DNA from: Siphonodentalium dalli
Lineage: Eukaryota > Mollusca > Scaphopoda > Gadilida > Siphonodentaliidae
Direction of reading: 5' to 3'
DNA: 64,000 bases
NCBI GenBank assembly: GCA_032622095.1
Contig: CP136061.1
Location: 215,912,373-215,976,372, forward strand
A model generated the notes under the pieces. It was not told the DNA's origin. It ran no database searches and was given only the letters and a program-made list of their open reading frames with translations. A program made the position numbers and the translations under genes. Within the stretch, counting starts at the first letter, position 1. Every line of letters begins with the position of its first letter. Below, in pieces: positions 1 to 12,400 of the stretch.

Positions 1-401
1 CCAAAATGGAAGCAGGAAACATTGGGTGGGAGGGTGGGTTGCGTTAAATAATATCGAACGAAATTACCCGAAAGACAGTATGCTGCTGTGTGATTACTCA
101 AGTGACTTGGCGCCGGACAAAATAGTTCCTCCCTCAATATCGATGGGCTTTATATGTTGTTCCACTGCTTTAGCATATATCCTCGTTCCTTTAGGGCAAA
201 CAAAGACATTATCTCAGTTGACACTTAGTGAAGTGAGGAATAGAAGCTGGCTAATTGAGTGGCTGATTGCCACATCGCTCCGCATGTACTGATGTGATAA
301 GGTCTATACAGTACTGTGAGATATATTAATAGCCATTGGGTTTTTCCCAGTAGCAACCATATCGGGATAAAGGATTTGCATTGCTTCACTAGCATCTCCG
401 T

Positions 402-1099
402 TTTATCTGGGACTATTTATTTACGCGGGCTAACAACGAATAGTTATGTGAAACGTCATTGCATGCCTTATAGAAGCCATTATTAGTTCGCATCCCATTT
501 GTTGATTTAAGTATGTTTTGTTGATGTTTTGGATAATGTAATAAATAGAATCTACAACTCGTCCCCAGTTTATAGCGGAAATTACAAAACTCGTCCAGTA
601 AATTAGGTCTGGACCTCGCCAAAGGCTCTGTCCAGACCTAATTTATTGGATTCGTTTTGTAAATCCCGCTATAAACTGGGGACGAGTTGTAGATCCTCTA
701 TATATTTCTTAAAACTCATATTGTACAATTTCATGAGTATTGAGACACAACATATGTGCACATCAGAACATTGTTATATACAATAACTTAAATACATAGA
801 GGATCTACAACGAGTCCCCAGTTTATAGCAGAATATACAAAACGAGTCCAGTAAATTAGGTCTGGACCGAGCCTTTGTCGAGGTCCAGACCTAATTTACT
901 GGACGAGTTTTGTAAATTCCGCTATAAATTGGGGACTCGTTGTATATTCTATTTATTACATGATCCAAAACCTTGACAAAACATACTTAAATCAACAATT
1001 GGGACATGAAACTAACATCGGCTTCTATATTAAAGGCATGCGATGACGCTTCACGTAATATGCGTTATTTTCCTGCGTAAAGAAATAGTCCCAGATAAA
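402..1099. mobile_element. Compound foldback element with two internal hairpins (family E)
   Basis: Outer arms TTTATCTGGGACTATTT (402-418) and AAATAGTCCCAGATAAA (1083-1099) are inverted and continue imperfectly for about 140 bp each. Inside are two related long hairpins (about 547-703 and 797-956), both built from arms containing CCCCAGTTTATAGC and GTCCAGACCTAATTTA. A TA on each side of TCTGGGACTA would fit a Tc1/mariner-type duplication. No coding potential. Confidence 0.7.
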
Positions 1100-1729
1100 T
1101 AAAGACTCTTTGGCATATTTAATGGCGTATATTTAATGACATATAACTTTTCAAACTCTGCATTCATTTTGTTGGAAAAATATTGGAAGCCATAGTATTT
1201 TGAGATGTAGCATACCGAATGTAAACAGACGACAAACCGGAAGTCAAATGTCACCTGGCACTATTTCCTGTTATTAAATGAACGTTTAATATCATAATTT
1301 ATAGAATGGAATAAGGGTAGGATCATGTAATAAATGTATATCTACAATGCACCGCTTTCGCAATGTCAGCAATTGCGGTGGCTGGGACGGTGGGGCTGTG
1401 GCCCTCTTCTCTCTGTCGGGGTAGCAGCGGCAGAAACATTATACAAACACTCCCTTTCCTGCCTCAACTCAATTAAAAGTGTCTCCCCTGAAGAAGTCCA
1501 ATGTGTTGAATTTGTTGTTTATGCATGTTGCCAAGGACAGTCCACAATTTTCCTGGAAAACATCAAACATTGCTTGATCGCTACAATATGCTTGCTGTTT
1601 TGTTGTGAGAATGCGCAGTGGGTGCTACACCAGTGAATTTCCCCACCTACGATTTAAAATTGCAGCGTCTGCGGTCCCACTTAGAATTTTCTGCTGTTCA
1701 TGCAGACTGTGATGCAGTGAATAGAACTA

Positions 1730-1867
1730 CAGTAATGCCCTAAATAATCGACTCCTTAACGCAGCAGCTTTTCGATGAATGGCTACAAGCCATATTTCCG
1801 ACTAAATCCTTAAAAATTACCCATAATTCTGCTTTGGTTAAGGAGTTGATTATTTAGGCAATTACTG
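1730..1867. mobile_element. Family A foldback, shortened copy (A1)
   Basis: Starts CAGTAATGCCCTAAATAATC and ends with the complementary CAATTACTG, flanked by TA on both sides. The inner arms (about 60 bp) are reduced compared with full copies at 27550 and 58380. Confidence 0.8.
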
Positions 1868-2463
1868 TAGTTGGTTTTGATACGTACTGACCCTAAGTCT
1901 ATGACTTTGTAATTTATATGAATTTTCCATGAATCAGTCCCTAAACTCTTGCTACCACAAGGCATGTTATCTCATAGACCATCTTAGGCTCTGTTGGACT
2001 GCATGTCCATCTGTCAGTTGTACTGTCATTCTGTCTGTTTGTATGAACATTTCACCTTGTAATTTGAGTGTACATTATCAGATTTGGTTGTCCTTCAGGA
2101 TATATGCTTAGTATAGTGCTACACTTATTTCATTATAATTATATACCAGTATCTATTTTGCTTCAGGTTACTACACACATATATCTACAAAGGCAGATGT
2201 CAGGGAACATGTACAGGTACTCTATCATTTTTTTTCATTTTCTGTCTTCTGTCAGCATTGCCCCACAGGGGAAACTGGATTCTGCCGATCTTGAAATTTC
2301 TGTTAAATTTTTTCTCTAACAGACAGCAAGTAGGATTTGAACACATAACTTTTCCATTTATACTGTTCTGATTCAAGCAAGCTAATAACTTTTAACAATT
2401 GGATTTAACACTGAGTCGGCTTATTTCAATATTTATGGTGATGGCAGATTTTTGAGACATTTA

Positions 2464-4938
2464 GGGAGCATGTCAAAACCTCTTTCGCATATGCGAAAAA
2501 AATGCGAAAAATGTGGCGTCATTATCGTTGTTTTTTCGACATTATCGGAGTTTTTTCGTCATTATCGCATGCCATAACGTTGTACGTTTTCGTCAATTTT
2601 TCGTCATTTTCGCCGTCTTGGTTCGATGTTTTCGCAATTATCGCAGTTTTGTTTCGGAGTTTTGCTCAAATGTTCGCTGTTTTGTTTTGACATATTTTAG
2701 CAGTGTTTGTTTTCTTCAAGATCGCAGCATTGTTTCCGACAATATTGCTGTAGTGTCGATATGATCGGCAGCAGTTTGTGTTCAATAAATACGCCATGGT
2801 CGCAGTTTTATACCGATGTGTCGCGAACGGGAAGATGTCGGTGTCCGTGCTGAAATTCCAATGAACACTTAAAAAACTCTGATTTAATCGGAGTTTTCTC
2901 CGATATGAAAAAAACTCTGATTTGATCCGAGTTCTGTATATTAGTAAATTTCTCCGATCTTCTAAAATCTCCGATCTGGTTAATATCGGACAATTCAAAC
3001 TTCGTTTAATGAACTATTATTAATAGAAGATTAAAGTCCCAAATAAATGATTCCCAGACCCCGATTTATATAATAGGATACACATGCTATTTTCCGGGTC
3101 ACAATCATTTCAAGTTGCGGTGTGGCCGCAAATCCGTGGGTTTACAGTAAAGGTTGAAGGCCCCAATATCTCGTGAAACAATTGCTACATCGTCGCATTA
3201 TGAGTGCTGCAGTGGTACCGTAAACAATGCAAATTTTGATTTTGTATAAGTTTTTGTGTGTGATTATGTAACTTTGTCCTCATTTTGAGGTCACCGTTTA
3301 ATTGTGCGAACTATTATGAATAAAAGAATACAGGACCACAATAAATAATTCCACAACCCCGATTTATAGTATACTTTCCGTGTGCCACGTAGAGTTTCTA
3401 GAATTTCAATTTGTATTTCTATATCAAACACACATTTTAATGTGGACGCAAATCCGGGGGTTTACACTACAGTAAAGGTGACAAAGCTCTGAATTTAATA
3501 TGCAACATCGGATTCTGAGAATATCGTAAACCCGGTGCTAGTTTTGTCGTAAACAATGCTTTCCCTTTCGCAATATAAGTATGAAATCATTGTTAGATAG
3601 ATATCGGAAGCGCAGCGCTATCATGATTAATTCGTCGACGACTTTTATTTCAAATCTACACATTTTATTCAATATATATCAGCGATCAGATGCTATATAA
3701 AGTTAAGTTAATACAAAACATATAGTTTGTTAAATTGGAATTTCCACTTGCTCAGATTGTCCTGTTATGTTGTGCTATTTTTAGCACTGTAATTTCCCAG
3801 GCCAATCCTAGTTACGTTTGTGGCTACCAATGACTGGCAGAGGAGTTGATTGTTATATTTTTCTCGATTCTTTATTGAATAAATAATTAAGACATGGATA
3901 ATGATATACATATCATTATAAAACAATGAACTTAGGGGGTGTGGCTCTATGTCTGGTGTTGATACAACGTGATGAGGGCTTGTTCTATGTCGGACCATGC
4001 TTTGCTGGATGGACGTTGTCGCTCCCGTTGTGGGTTGGTGCAGCTGGTTTCAAATTTCTGTGTGATTTCATCTTTTTTCTATTGGATGTGTGATACCTGG
4101 GGTTGTGAAAACCCTAACTTCGCAATGTCGACCTGTGTAAACTGCTGGTCTAATAATTTCCTAACTGCATACAAATTATGTCCGCTAACAATAGATCTAT
4201 TCGATTTCATCACGGTATCGTAGCCATGATTGAACTGATATTATTATGACATCAAGTCGCTTGATTGATGATTTTATATATCAAATGTGCTGTTTTGCCC
4301 AACGAGTTAAACCATTGTTCACTAATTGAGAAGACATCACAACACCAAAAATATATCGCACGGTTCATGCATAGTTGTGAGGGACCGGTATACGTCATAG
4401 GTTTGTATAGCCTTTCGCTAAATGTCGCCCCTTCACACGTTTGGAATGAGTTGACTATTGTTTAATTAGGCCTTATAGGAACTCATAGCTATCAAAACAG
4501 TCGAACTGTCAAGTCGTTGTACTTGTATGTTAACCACATAGAGTTGTTTGTATGGCCTTTGGCTGAACATTATTTTCCTTCACACAGTTCAGCCAATAAA
4601 AATTTCAGCTGACATCTGATTTCACAGAAGGCAAAATAAATGCGCGAATTTATGAAGTGTAACAACATCGCATCGATGTTTTAACTTTTCGTCATTTGCG
4701 AATATCGATCGATGTTTCGACGTCGTGACTTTCGCGTTGTCGAAAGTTTCGACATTTTACTAAAATGTTTAGCCTGTTGTGGTTTCGATGTTATAGCGTT
4801 TTTATGGCCAGTCGCTTTCGACGTTATCGCATTAATTTTCGTCATTTTCGACATTTCATTTTTGCACATTTACGTCAAAAGTTTTCGGCATTATCGACAT
4901 TATTTTCGCATATGCGAAAGAGGTTTTGAAATGCTCCC
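2464..4938. mobile_element. 2.47-kb non-autonomous element with TTCG-rich ends
   Basis: Begins GGGAGCATGTCAAAACCTCT and ends with its near-complement AGAGGTTTTGAAATGCTCCC; the inverted match extends through TTTCGCATATGCGAAA for about 43 bp. Flanks are TTTA (left) and TTAA (right), suggesting a TTAA-type insertion with one mutated copy. Both subterminal regions (2510-2700, 4685-4915) are crowded with TTCG/ATTATCG words on the same strand. The interior carries a degenerate duplication (3005-3200 and 3308-3500, both with GCAAATCCG then GGGTTTACA). No long reading frame. Confidence 0.7.
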
Positions 4939-4942
4939 TTAA

Positions 4943-5117
4943 CCCTTCCATCATTGGATCTTCCTGAAAATTTGCGAAGACCCTATGCCAGTGCATTCTT
5001 TTATATATGCGAGTCTTTGCATATATAAGAGAATACATTGGCATACATTTTCAGGAAGATCCACAGAAGGCACAGGATCTTTAATGCTGCACCAGCGCAT
5101 CTCCCGTCATGAAAGGG
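4943..5117. mobile_element. Family C TTAA element (C1)
   Basis: Starts CCCTTCCATCATTGG after TTAA 4939-4942 and ends CGTCATGAAAGGG before CTAA. It contains one short hairpin of the CATTCTYTTATATATGCGAG type. It shares its left TTAA with the right end of the 2.47-kb element. Confidence 0.75.
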
Positions 5118-5232
5118 CTAATTTTCCTAAATTGAGCTACATCCTCAAACTTATGGATTCATTTAAAAGTTAGAGCATTTATCTAGTGCAAGTACATGTA
5201 TTGGTTTAGTTTGTGGAAAAAGATTATATTGA

Positions 5233-5689
5233 AGGTTCAATCTGATCAGATGCTCCTAAATTACTATTTCTTTGGCTTTGGGGGTAAAAAATATTTGATC
5301 CGTGTCGAGGAACCCACCCATCAAAGCTCAGAGTGATCAGATATCAATTTTTTAAGTTTGTTATTTCACGAGATTTGTAATAATATGTGGCCCAGAAACA
5401 TGTGGTCAAAAGGAGGGTCTCTGACAAAATTGAGGATGAAGATGGATAACTCTAAAATCAAGTAGTAATAAGGTCAAATTTCATGATACTTTACTGATAT
5501 TACGGCCATATTTTGTAGAACAAAATGTTGATAAATAACACGTTTTGGGAAATTTGATACCATAGTTGACAGTGGTTAGCATTATTTTGTTGCAATAAAT
5601 CAATTCTGATAAGTAAAGCATATTTTGAAGAAATATTGTTGTTGTTGTATATTGATGGTATGGGGACCGTCTGATCAGATCGAGTAACT
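5233..5689. mobile_element. Family P TTAA element (P1)
   Basis: Inverted ends AGGTTCAATCTGATCAG / CTGATCAGATCGAGTAACT, with TTGA left (mutated TTAA) and TTAA 5690-5693 right. The same inner sequence in inverse orientation occurs at 12477-12797 and 36973-37386, marked by GGGTTCCTCGACTTGAATC and by CCATAGTTGACAGTGGTTAG in its various forms. Confidence 0.75.
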
Positions 5690-5693
5690 TTAA

Positions 5694-5947
5694 CCCTTTC
5701 ATGACTGGAGCTGCGCTGGCTCAACATTAAATACCCTGTGCCGGTACATTCTCTTATATATGCGAGCCTCCCATAGGGAGCCTCGCATATATAAGAGAAA
5801 GCTCTGGCTTACAAGAGCAAGGTAAATATTGTTAGGCCAAATCATTCTCTTATATATGCGAGGCATCCTATGGGTGACTCGCATATATAAGAGAATGCAT
5901 TGGCACAAAGTTTTCACAAATTACAGGAAGCTCCAGTCATGGAAGGG
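5694..5947. mobile_element. Family C TTAA element, full copy (C2)
   Basis: TTAA at 5690-5693 and 5948-5951. Ends CCCTTTCATGACTGGAGCT and AGCTCCAGTCATGGAAGGG are inverted. Inside are two successive hairpins with arms CATTCTCTTATATATGCGAG and complement, separated by a spacer containing AGAGCAAGGTAAATATTG. It abuts P1 on one TTAA. Confidence 0.88.
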
Positions 5948-6355
5948 TTAAAGCAATTTTGGACACTCCCTTGAAAATGACTTCCTTGTTTTTAAAAGAA
6001 AAGCAAATCTAAATAACTGAATACTTGGTGGTAGTTAATTACCTGATTCCCACTGATTCATTTGTAGGAATTTTCTGCTATTAAGTTCAGCAAACAGTTC
6101 TTTGTTCAACTAGTAGCTGAACATTCATGCAAATGAATTCTTTTAATGTTTTCCTGCCTGCCAGCTGCTTTCTCAGCATCCTTGAAGAATAGATCATTCC
6201 AATGGATACTTTTAAACTGAATGGGAAAATCAATAAACGGATGTTAGGTTTACAATTATTTAAATGCAATGTGTTTTTTTTTTTAATGCAAAAAGATGGT
6301 TGCTAGTGTAAATAGCAGACTTGTCTAATCGTATCATTTGTTTTCTTTGTTGTAG

Positions 6356-6460
6356 GAGTATATCCATGTATTAAGTCGGTCTATGGTGATGGCCGACTTT
6401 AAGCGAGCCATCTATACACCCACTTATATGGATCATAACACAGAAGTTGATTTGAAGACT
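6356..6460 (+). CDS. CACNA2D3-like: Alpha2-delta exon a (first in window), start of Cache 1
   Basis: Thirty-five codons (partial residues 1-35), phase 0 at both ends, between a TTGTTGTAG acceptor and a GTAAGT donor. It begins EYIHVLSR, the segment that follows the VWA domain in the family, and carries YTPTYMD. Its Tyr24 and Asp26 align with the Tyr-x-Asp pair described as contacting the amino-acid ligand in the first Cache domain. No preceding exon was recognised in 1-6355. Confidence 0.93.
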
Positions 6461-9400
6461 GTAAGTACCAGTTATATAATTATATGGTGATAGCTGAAAC
6501 CAATTAAAAATCAGTTTCAACTTGCTATCTTGAGTTTCCTGATGTCTTATGTTTTTGTATAGCACCATTAGCATTTTTGGTCAATAACGTGAATAAATAT
6601 CAATGGAATTTTTTTTTAAGTTTTGTATATGAGACTTGCGAAACAATGTCTAGAACGAGTTCGAAAACCTGTCAGGTATGCCTAATTTGGGGTGGAGTAC
6701 GGCTCTTAATTAGTTAATTTTCATCATAAAGCGCGTAATAACGTGAACAAATATCAACTGATCTTGTTGATCGATATTCGGTATATGAAATATGATCAGC
6801 ATTGTCTTGATCGAGTTTGAATCCGGCCAACTACGCGTATTTTGGGCAGAGTTACATACCCTAATCAGTTGGTTCACAGTGAAATACTTTGTATGTCAGA
6901 CTTCCTCAACAGTGTTGTTTATGATAGCCAGTTACAATTATTGCATTTTCAATCCAAGCCCATGTTTGGTGTAGCTACCACATCTCGACCCTGCATCTCT
7001 GATGTGATTTATTTATTGTGACCCTGCATCTCTGATGCGATTTCTATATGCCTTTTTGCAGAGAGCAGATTAGAAGTTTAAAATTGAGAGAAGTCACTTC
7101 TTTTCATTTATTAACCCTTTACCCAACAGGAGGGCCCTGTGCCAATGCATTCTCTTATATATGCGAGTCGACCATAGGTCGCCTCGCATATATAAGAGAA
7201 TGCATTGGCTTAACACATTAAAAATTATAAAATTGTTAAAGAATGTAAGAAAAAATGGTAAAAAGTGTTAAAAAAAGATTTTTTTTAGGCCAATGCATTC
7301 TCTTATATATGCGAGGCGACATATGGTCGACTCGCATATATAAGAGAATGCATTGGCACAGGGCATAACTGTAACTATCACAATGTGGTCAAGGAGCCGG
7401 TTCCAATGATATCCATATATGTATGGTTCTATTGAGACAGACCGAAGATATTTTAGGCTGTTGCAGCTTTATTTGGCCGGTTTGTTGGGTAAAGGGTTAA
7501 GGGGGAATAGTTCACTGTTATCAGGGAAAAATACCTCAATATCAGCCTTCTATAAAGTTACTTCTCCCTGGAAAATTATAGGTAGAAGCTCCACATTTCA
7601 ACGAGATAAATTCTCTCATGTTTCACTCTAGGTCTAGGTCTTGTCTGGCTTAAAATAGATTGTATCATGTGTATATAGACTCCAATAAATTTGATAAACA
7701 AAATCCCTACAGTTATGTCTTTCATGACCCTTTCCCAACTTACAGCTTTGTCTCAGTTTGCTTTCTTGATGATATTTTACTTCAATTTAAATAGAGATAT
7801 CTTTTCACCACTAAATCAGTTTTTTCCCCATTATTATATGACTCCCCGTAATGAGTTATGGGGGCAAGCCTTGAAATAGTGTGCCTGTCATTTGCAGAAT
7901 GAGGTCCCCAGAGGGTGAATTTGGTGATGCTAGCCTGCTATGCGTGGTAGCATCACTAAATTCACCCTCTGGGAACCTCATTCTGTAAATGACAGACACA
8001 CTATTTCAAGGCTTGTATGGGGGCTATATATAGGAATCAGCTTTTTTATATGTCTGTCCGTTCGTGGGTAGATGCAACTTTATTCATTCATTTTTCTGTC
8101 AATTTTGAAACTTGGAACTTGTATTTAGAACCATGGGAACCTGCAATTATGAGGTCTGTCTAAAAAGTTGAGTTATCCCCCTTTTTTGCAACCATGCAGA
8201 ACTTTTGTCCGAGTTTGTATTCCTACATTTTCCAGTCAATTTGAACTACTCAAATCAGTCTGTCCATCTATGTGTGATCAGTCCGACTTACTTTTCCAGA
8301 GCATAACGTGAGTGTGTAAAATGTTACCGCCATTGGGGTATCCTTAATCCCATTGGGCAAGCCCATCTCTAGTTTAGTTAGAATTCCCTCAGCATTTTAA
8401 TATCATTGATATGAATCACAGAGGAAAATATATCCTCTCTCTCTATACAAGACCATGTTAACTACTTCCTAATTGATTATTTTTTTTCACTTTCAGCCAA
8501 AAGGTTTTGGTATGATAGTATCAGTGGCTGTGCCTGCATTCGATAAGCGAAATGTCACCGTGAGTAACTCTCGACAATAATCTGAGTCATTTATATTGAT
8601 AATGCAATCATGTTTTCACACACCATGTCACAGACACTCTTTATGTATACCCTATGGGAACCTGTACACCTGCACTCATTCAGACTTTGTTTCAGAAAGA
8701 GCTATTCCCCTTTTTGACTTATATATTTATTACGACATACAGTAATGCCCTAAATAATCGACTCCTTAACGTCAGCAGAATTATGGGTAATTTTTCAGGA
8801 AATATGGCTTGTGGCCATTCATCGGAAATTAAGATCTCAGAGAGCTTTCCAATGAAGGGCAACAATCCATATTTCCGACTAAATCCTGAAAAATTACCCA
8901 TATTTCTGCTGTGGTTAAGGAGTCGATTATTTAGGGCATTACAGTACATAATCTTATATATTCGTTTCTTGGTTATTTGTGAAGCTTGACACAAATATTT
9001 ACCATCATGGGTACCTAATCACCTGAAATAGAGTGGATCATTTGAACAGATGTTCATCTTTTTTCTGATACAAATATGTTAACATGGCTTCCCTAAATGT
9101 AGCCCATTAGCACTGAAGTTTGGGGGACTGGGCTGGCTGGTATCCTTAGTCCCACTGGGTCTGATGTTGTCACAAGTGTAGATTTTCAAGGGCAATCACA
9201 TTTGTAGCCAGCTTTTCATATTTATATGGCCCTAATGAACGAGTCATGTTTGGCTGATTACCTTCTTGAGTAGATGAATGGAAAATACAACTTGCATGTA
9301 CATGAGGGAAGAAATACTAGTTTATCATTAAAATACCTTAGGTTTTCGATCAACTTAATTATTGAAACCGATTTTGGAGCATGACGTCATAATTTTAGCC

Positions 9401-12400
9401 ACGATTTCATGTTATGTTGTCATAAATTGCGTCATAAAATGATAAAAATTTGAAAAGCTGACTATGAATGTGATCGCCATTGAAAATCTAGCTACACTTG
9501 TGACCGATTCGAAAAGCTGGTCATGAATGTGATCGGATCTTTGTGTGACAATGATCCTATCGGCTCCACTGGGACAGGACCCACCTCTAATTTTTAGCTC
9601 AACTTGACAAAGTCAAGTTTGAGCTATTGTCATGCGTTGTCATCCATGCGTACATCCATCATCAACAATTTCCATTAGCGCATCCTACATGCCACATCCC
9701 TCTTCTAGTTGTCACCAAATTTTATATGGATCTTCCTTGTGACCTCTAGATGGGAGCTGTTATTGTTTTCCGAAATTTTAAAAACATGGATGCCACCAAC
9801 TCGGATTTTACTTTTTGCATGACTAAATCCTTCAGTACATCCTACATGCCACATCCCTTGTTCAATCGTCAACTAACTTGATATAGATCTTCGTGGTGTC
9901 CCTCTTATAGATGGTAGCCATCAATATTTTCCTATATTCATTAAATAACATAGCCTCTAGTGGCCATCTTGGATTTTACATTTGAAATATCGGCACATAA
10001 GGCAGCCCAAATTTATTAGAGAAATGTTTTGAAAATTTACAACCATGTTCAGGATCACTTCCAGATGGGGGCTATCGAATTTGAACAATTTTCTATTAAT
10101 AAAATGGCTGCCGGCAGCCATCTTGGATTTCACTCTTTGCATGACTAAATACTTCAGCTCCCCTTGTAACCAGTATTATTCATCCAATTGATCTCAAACT
10201 CCATATGGCTCCTTGGATTGATTGCTGGTATTAGTTAACCCTTTACCCAACAGAACGGCCCTGTGCCAATGCATTCTCTTATATATGCGAGTCGACCATA
10301 GGTCGCCTCGCTTATATAAGAGAATGCATTGGCTTAACACATTAAAAATTATAAAATTGTTAAAGAATGTAGGCCAATGCATTCTCTTATATATGCGAGG
10401 CGACCTATATAAAACCTATATAAAACATTTGCAGGAAGGTATGCCAGGGTGGGTGGGTGTCCCGAGGGGCAAAAAACGTGTTGTTTTTACAACCTCATGC
10501 AAATTTTTTACTAAAGACATTTTGTGCCCTTATTTGACATTTGAAACAGTTTAAAAGATATTATAAGAATTTATCACAGCAAAAACACCATATTTATGTT
10601 ACTGGGACCTCACATGGGCCTTAGTGGAGATGACATTAAGCTATGGCATGTTGTATATGGGACAGTGGTGAAAAAAATCCTTCCCAACACCCTTCGGAAA
10701 GAAGCTTCGTGAAATGTAAAACTGAAAGAAATAAACTTGTCTTGATGTAACTAAAGCCTAGATCATTGTGTGCATGGAAAAAGAGTGAGCAACTGTCTCA
10801 AACATTAACCCTTTACCCAACAGAAGGGCCCTGTGCCAATGCATTCTCTTATATATGCGAGTCGACCATAGGTCGCCTCGCATATATAAGAGAATGCATT
10901 GGCTTAACACATTAAAAATTATAAAATTGTATATGCGACCTATGGTCGACTCGCATATATAAGAGAATGCAGTGGCACAGGGCATAACTGTAACTATCAC
11001 AATGTGGTCAAGGAGCCGGTTCCAATGATATCCATATTTGTATGGTTCTATTGAGACAGACCGAAGATATTTTAGGCTGTTGAAGCTTTATTTGGCCGGT
11101 TTTGGCCGGTTTGTTGGGTAAAGGGTTAATGTGACTATCAATGGCTTGAATATGACTGTCATCACACTGTTCATCATTGCATCAAGCCAATTAGTGAATT
11201 ATTTGCATGACTATCAACTCATATGATCTGTTACCCAACACCTAAAACATCCAAGTCTGGCATAGTGACTGTTTGTCATTTAGTATAACAGTATACTAAC
11301 AAAAGTGTTGAGGCATAATGCTAGATAATGATGGGCTGGTTGGAGACTAATCGGGGAAATGATTAGAAATTATGGAATTGTGTGTATCCTGTACAATGAC
11401 CTAAGTTTGCATATATAAATAAACTTGTCCTTATGTAACTAATCCCTAGATCATTGTATGCATGGAAAAAGAGCGAGCAACTGTCTCAAACATTAATGTG
11501 ACTATCAATGGGTAGAAAATATATGTCATCAGTGCATCAAGCCAATCAGTTAATTATTTGCATGTCTATCAACTCAGATGATCTCTCACAAGACCTAAAG
11601 TATCCAAGTCTGGTACAGTGTAGTGACTGCATGTCATCTATATATATAAATAAGTAGGATCTGTCAGGATTTTTCTCTCAGACCTCTGGACCGAGTTCAA
11701 CCAAATTTTGTGTGGTGACTTGAGGTACCCTGGCGGATGTTATAATGGTGTTATTTTTTCAAAAAGTTTGAATTAAAAAAAAAAAAAAAAAAATGGTTTT
11801 GTTAAATTGAGCAAGGAATTCAATCTGAAAAAAAAAAATTTAAACAATATTATATAAATCAAAATGTTTCAATGATCGAAATATGCTTGAAGCGCACAAA
11901 GGGGCCACCGCTAAATAAAGGCTCTGTCTAAGATCAAAATGTGCGCGAAGTCCCACAAAGGGGGCCACAGGTATCTCCAACGCTGAATATAGGCTCCCGA
12001 AGGGAGCCTGTTTCATAGTTTAGTATAATAGAAGTCAGTTCTCCAGTAGACTAGCATAAGCGGTATGGAATATGTTAGATAATGGACTGGTCAGGAAATA
12101 GTTAGAAATTAAAAAATTATGAAATTGTGTGTATCCTGCACAATGACCTAGGTTTACAGATGATCAGCAATTTATTAAACTTTTTTTTCCCATTAAAACA
12201 GCTTCTGAAACAGGTTAAACTGTTTATATTTGAACTAAATGAGATTATTCCCAGTAATGTGAGTGATATCAGTAGAGTTTTATGCAGTTTTAGGGCAAAT
12301 TTAGTGAAATTTAGGAGGTGGGTGTCAAAAAATTAGGAATACAAAATTATTTTTGTTGCAGGTTTGGGGGGGGGGGGGGGGTGGTGGTGGGTCCCCGAAA

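Larger units (their letters stand above)
1..6355. other. Upstream region or intron before exon a
   Basis: No alpha2-delta exon was recognised here, so it is probably intron separating the VWA exons (off window) from exon a. It holds the foldback at 402-1099, an unassigned GC-richer patch at 1340-1640, a family A copy, the 2.47-kb element, and C1, P1 and C2 elements. At 6070-6245 is a piece resembling the end of family G (ATCATTCCAATGGATAC). 26-292 and 1334-1636 are open but match nothing I know. Confidence 0.6.
6461..8496. other. Intron a-b
   Basis: Holds two diverged units of about 152 bp at 6576-6870 (both with AATAACGTGAAYAAATATCAA), a relative of the array at 23120-24020; then elements B1 and D1; then a dispersed repeat from about 8030 to 8350 (TGTCTGTCCGTTCG, GTGAGTTATCC-type wording) shared with 34850-35250 and 59760-60350. 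Nothing coding seen. Confidence 0.6.

Noticed and set aside
1334-1636. 100-codon open frame in a GC-richer patch
   Set aside because: No recognisable motif and no splice-compatible link to exon a; may be a repeat fragment.
1-6355. VWA-domain exons upstream of exon a
   Set aside because: I looked for the conserved segment that should precede EYIHVLSR and found no in-frame candidate with splice sites; the exons are presumably left of the window.
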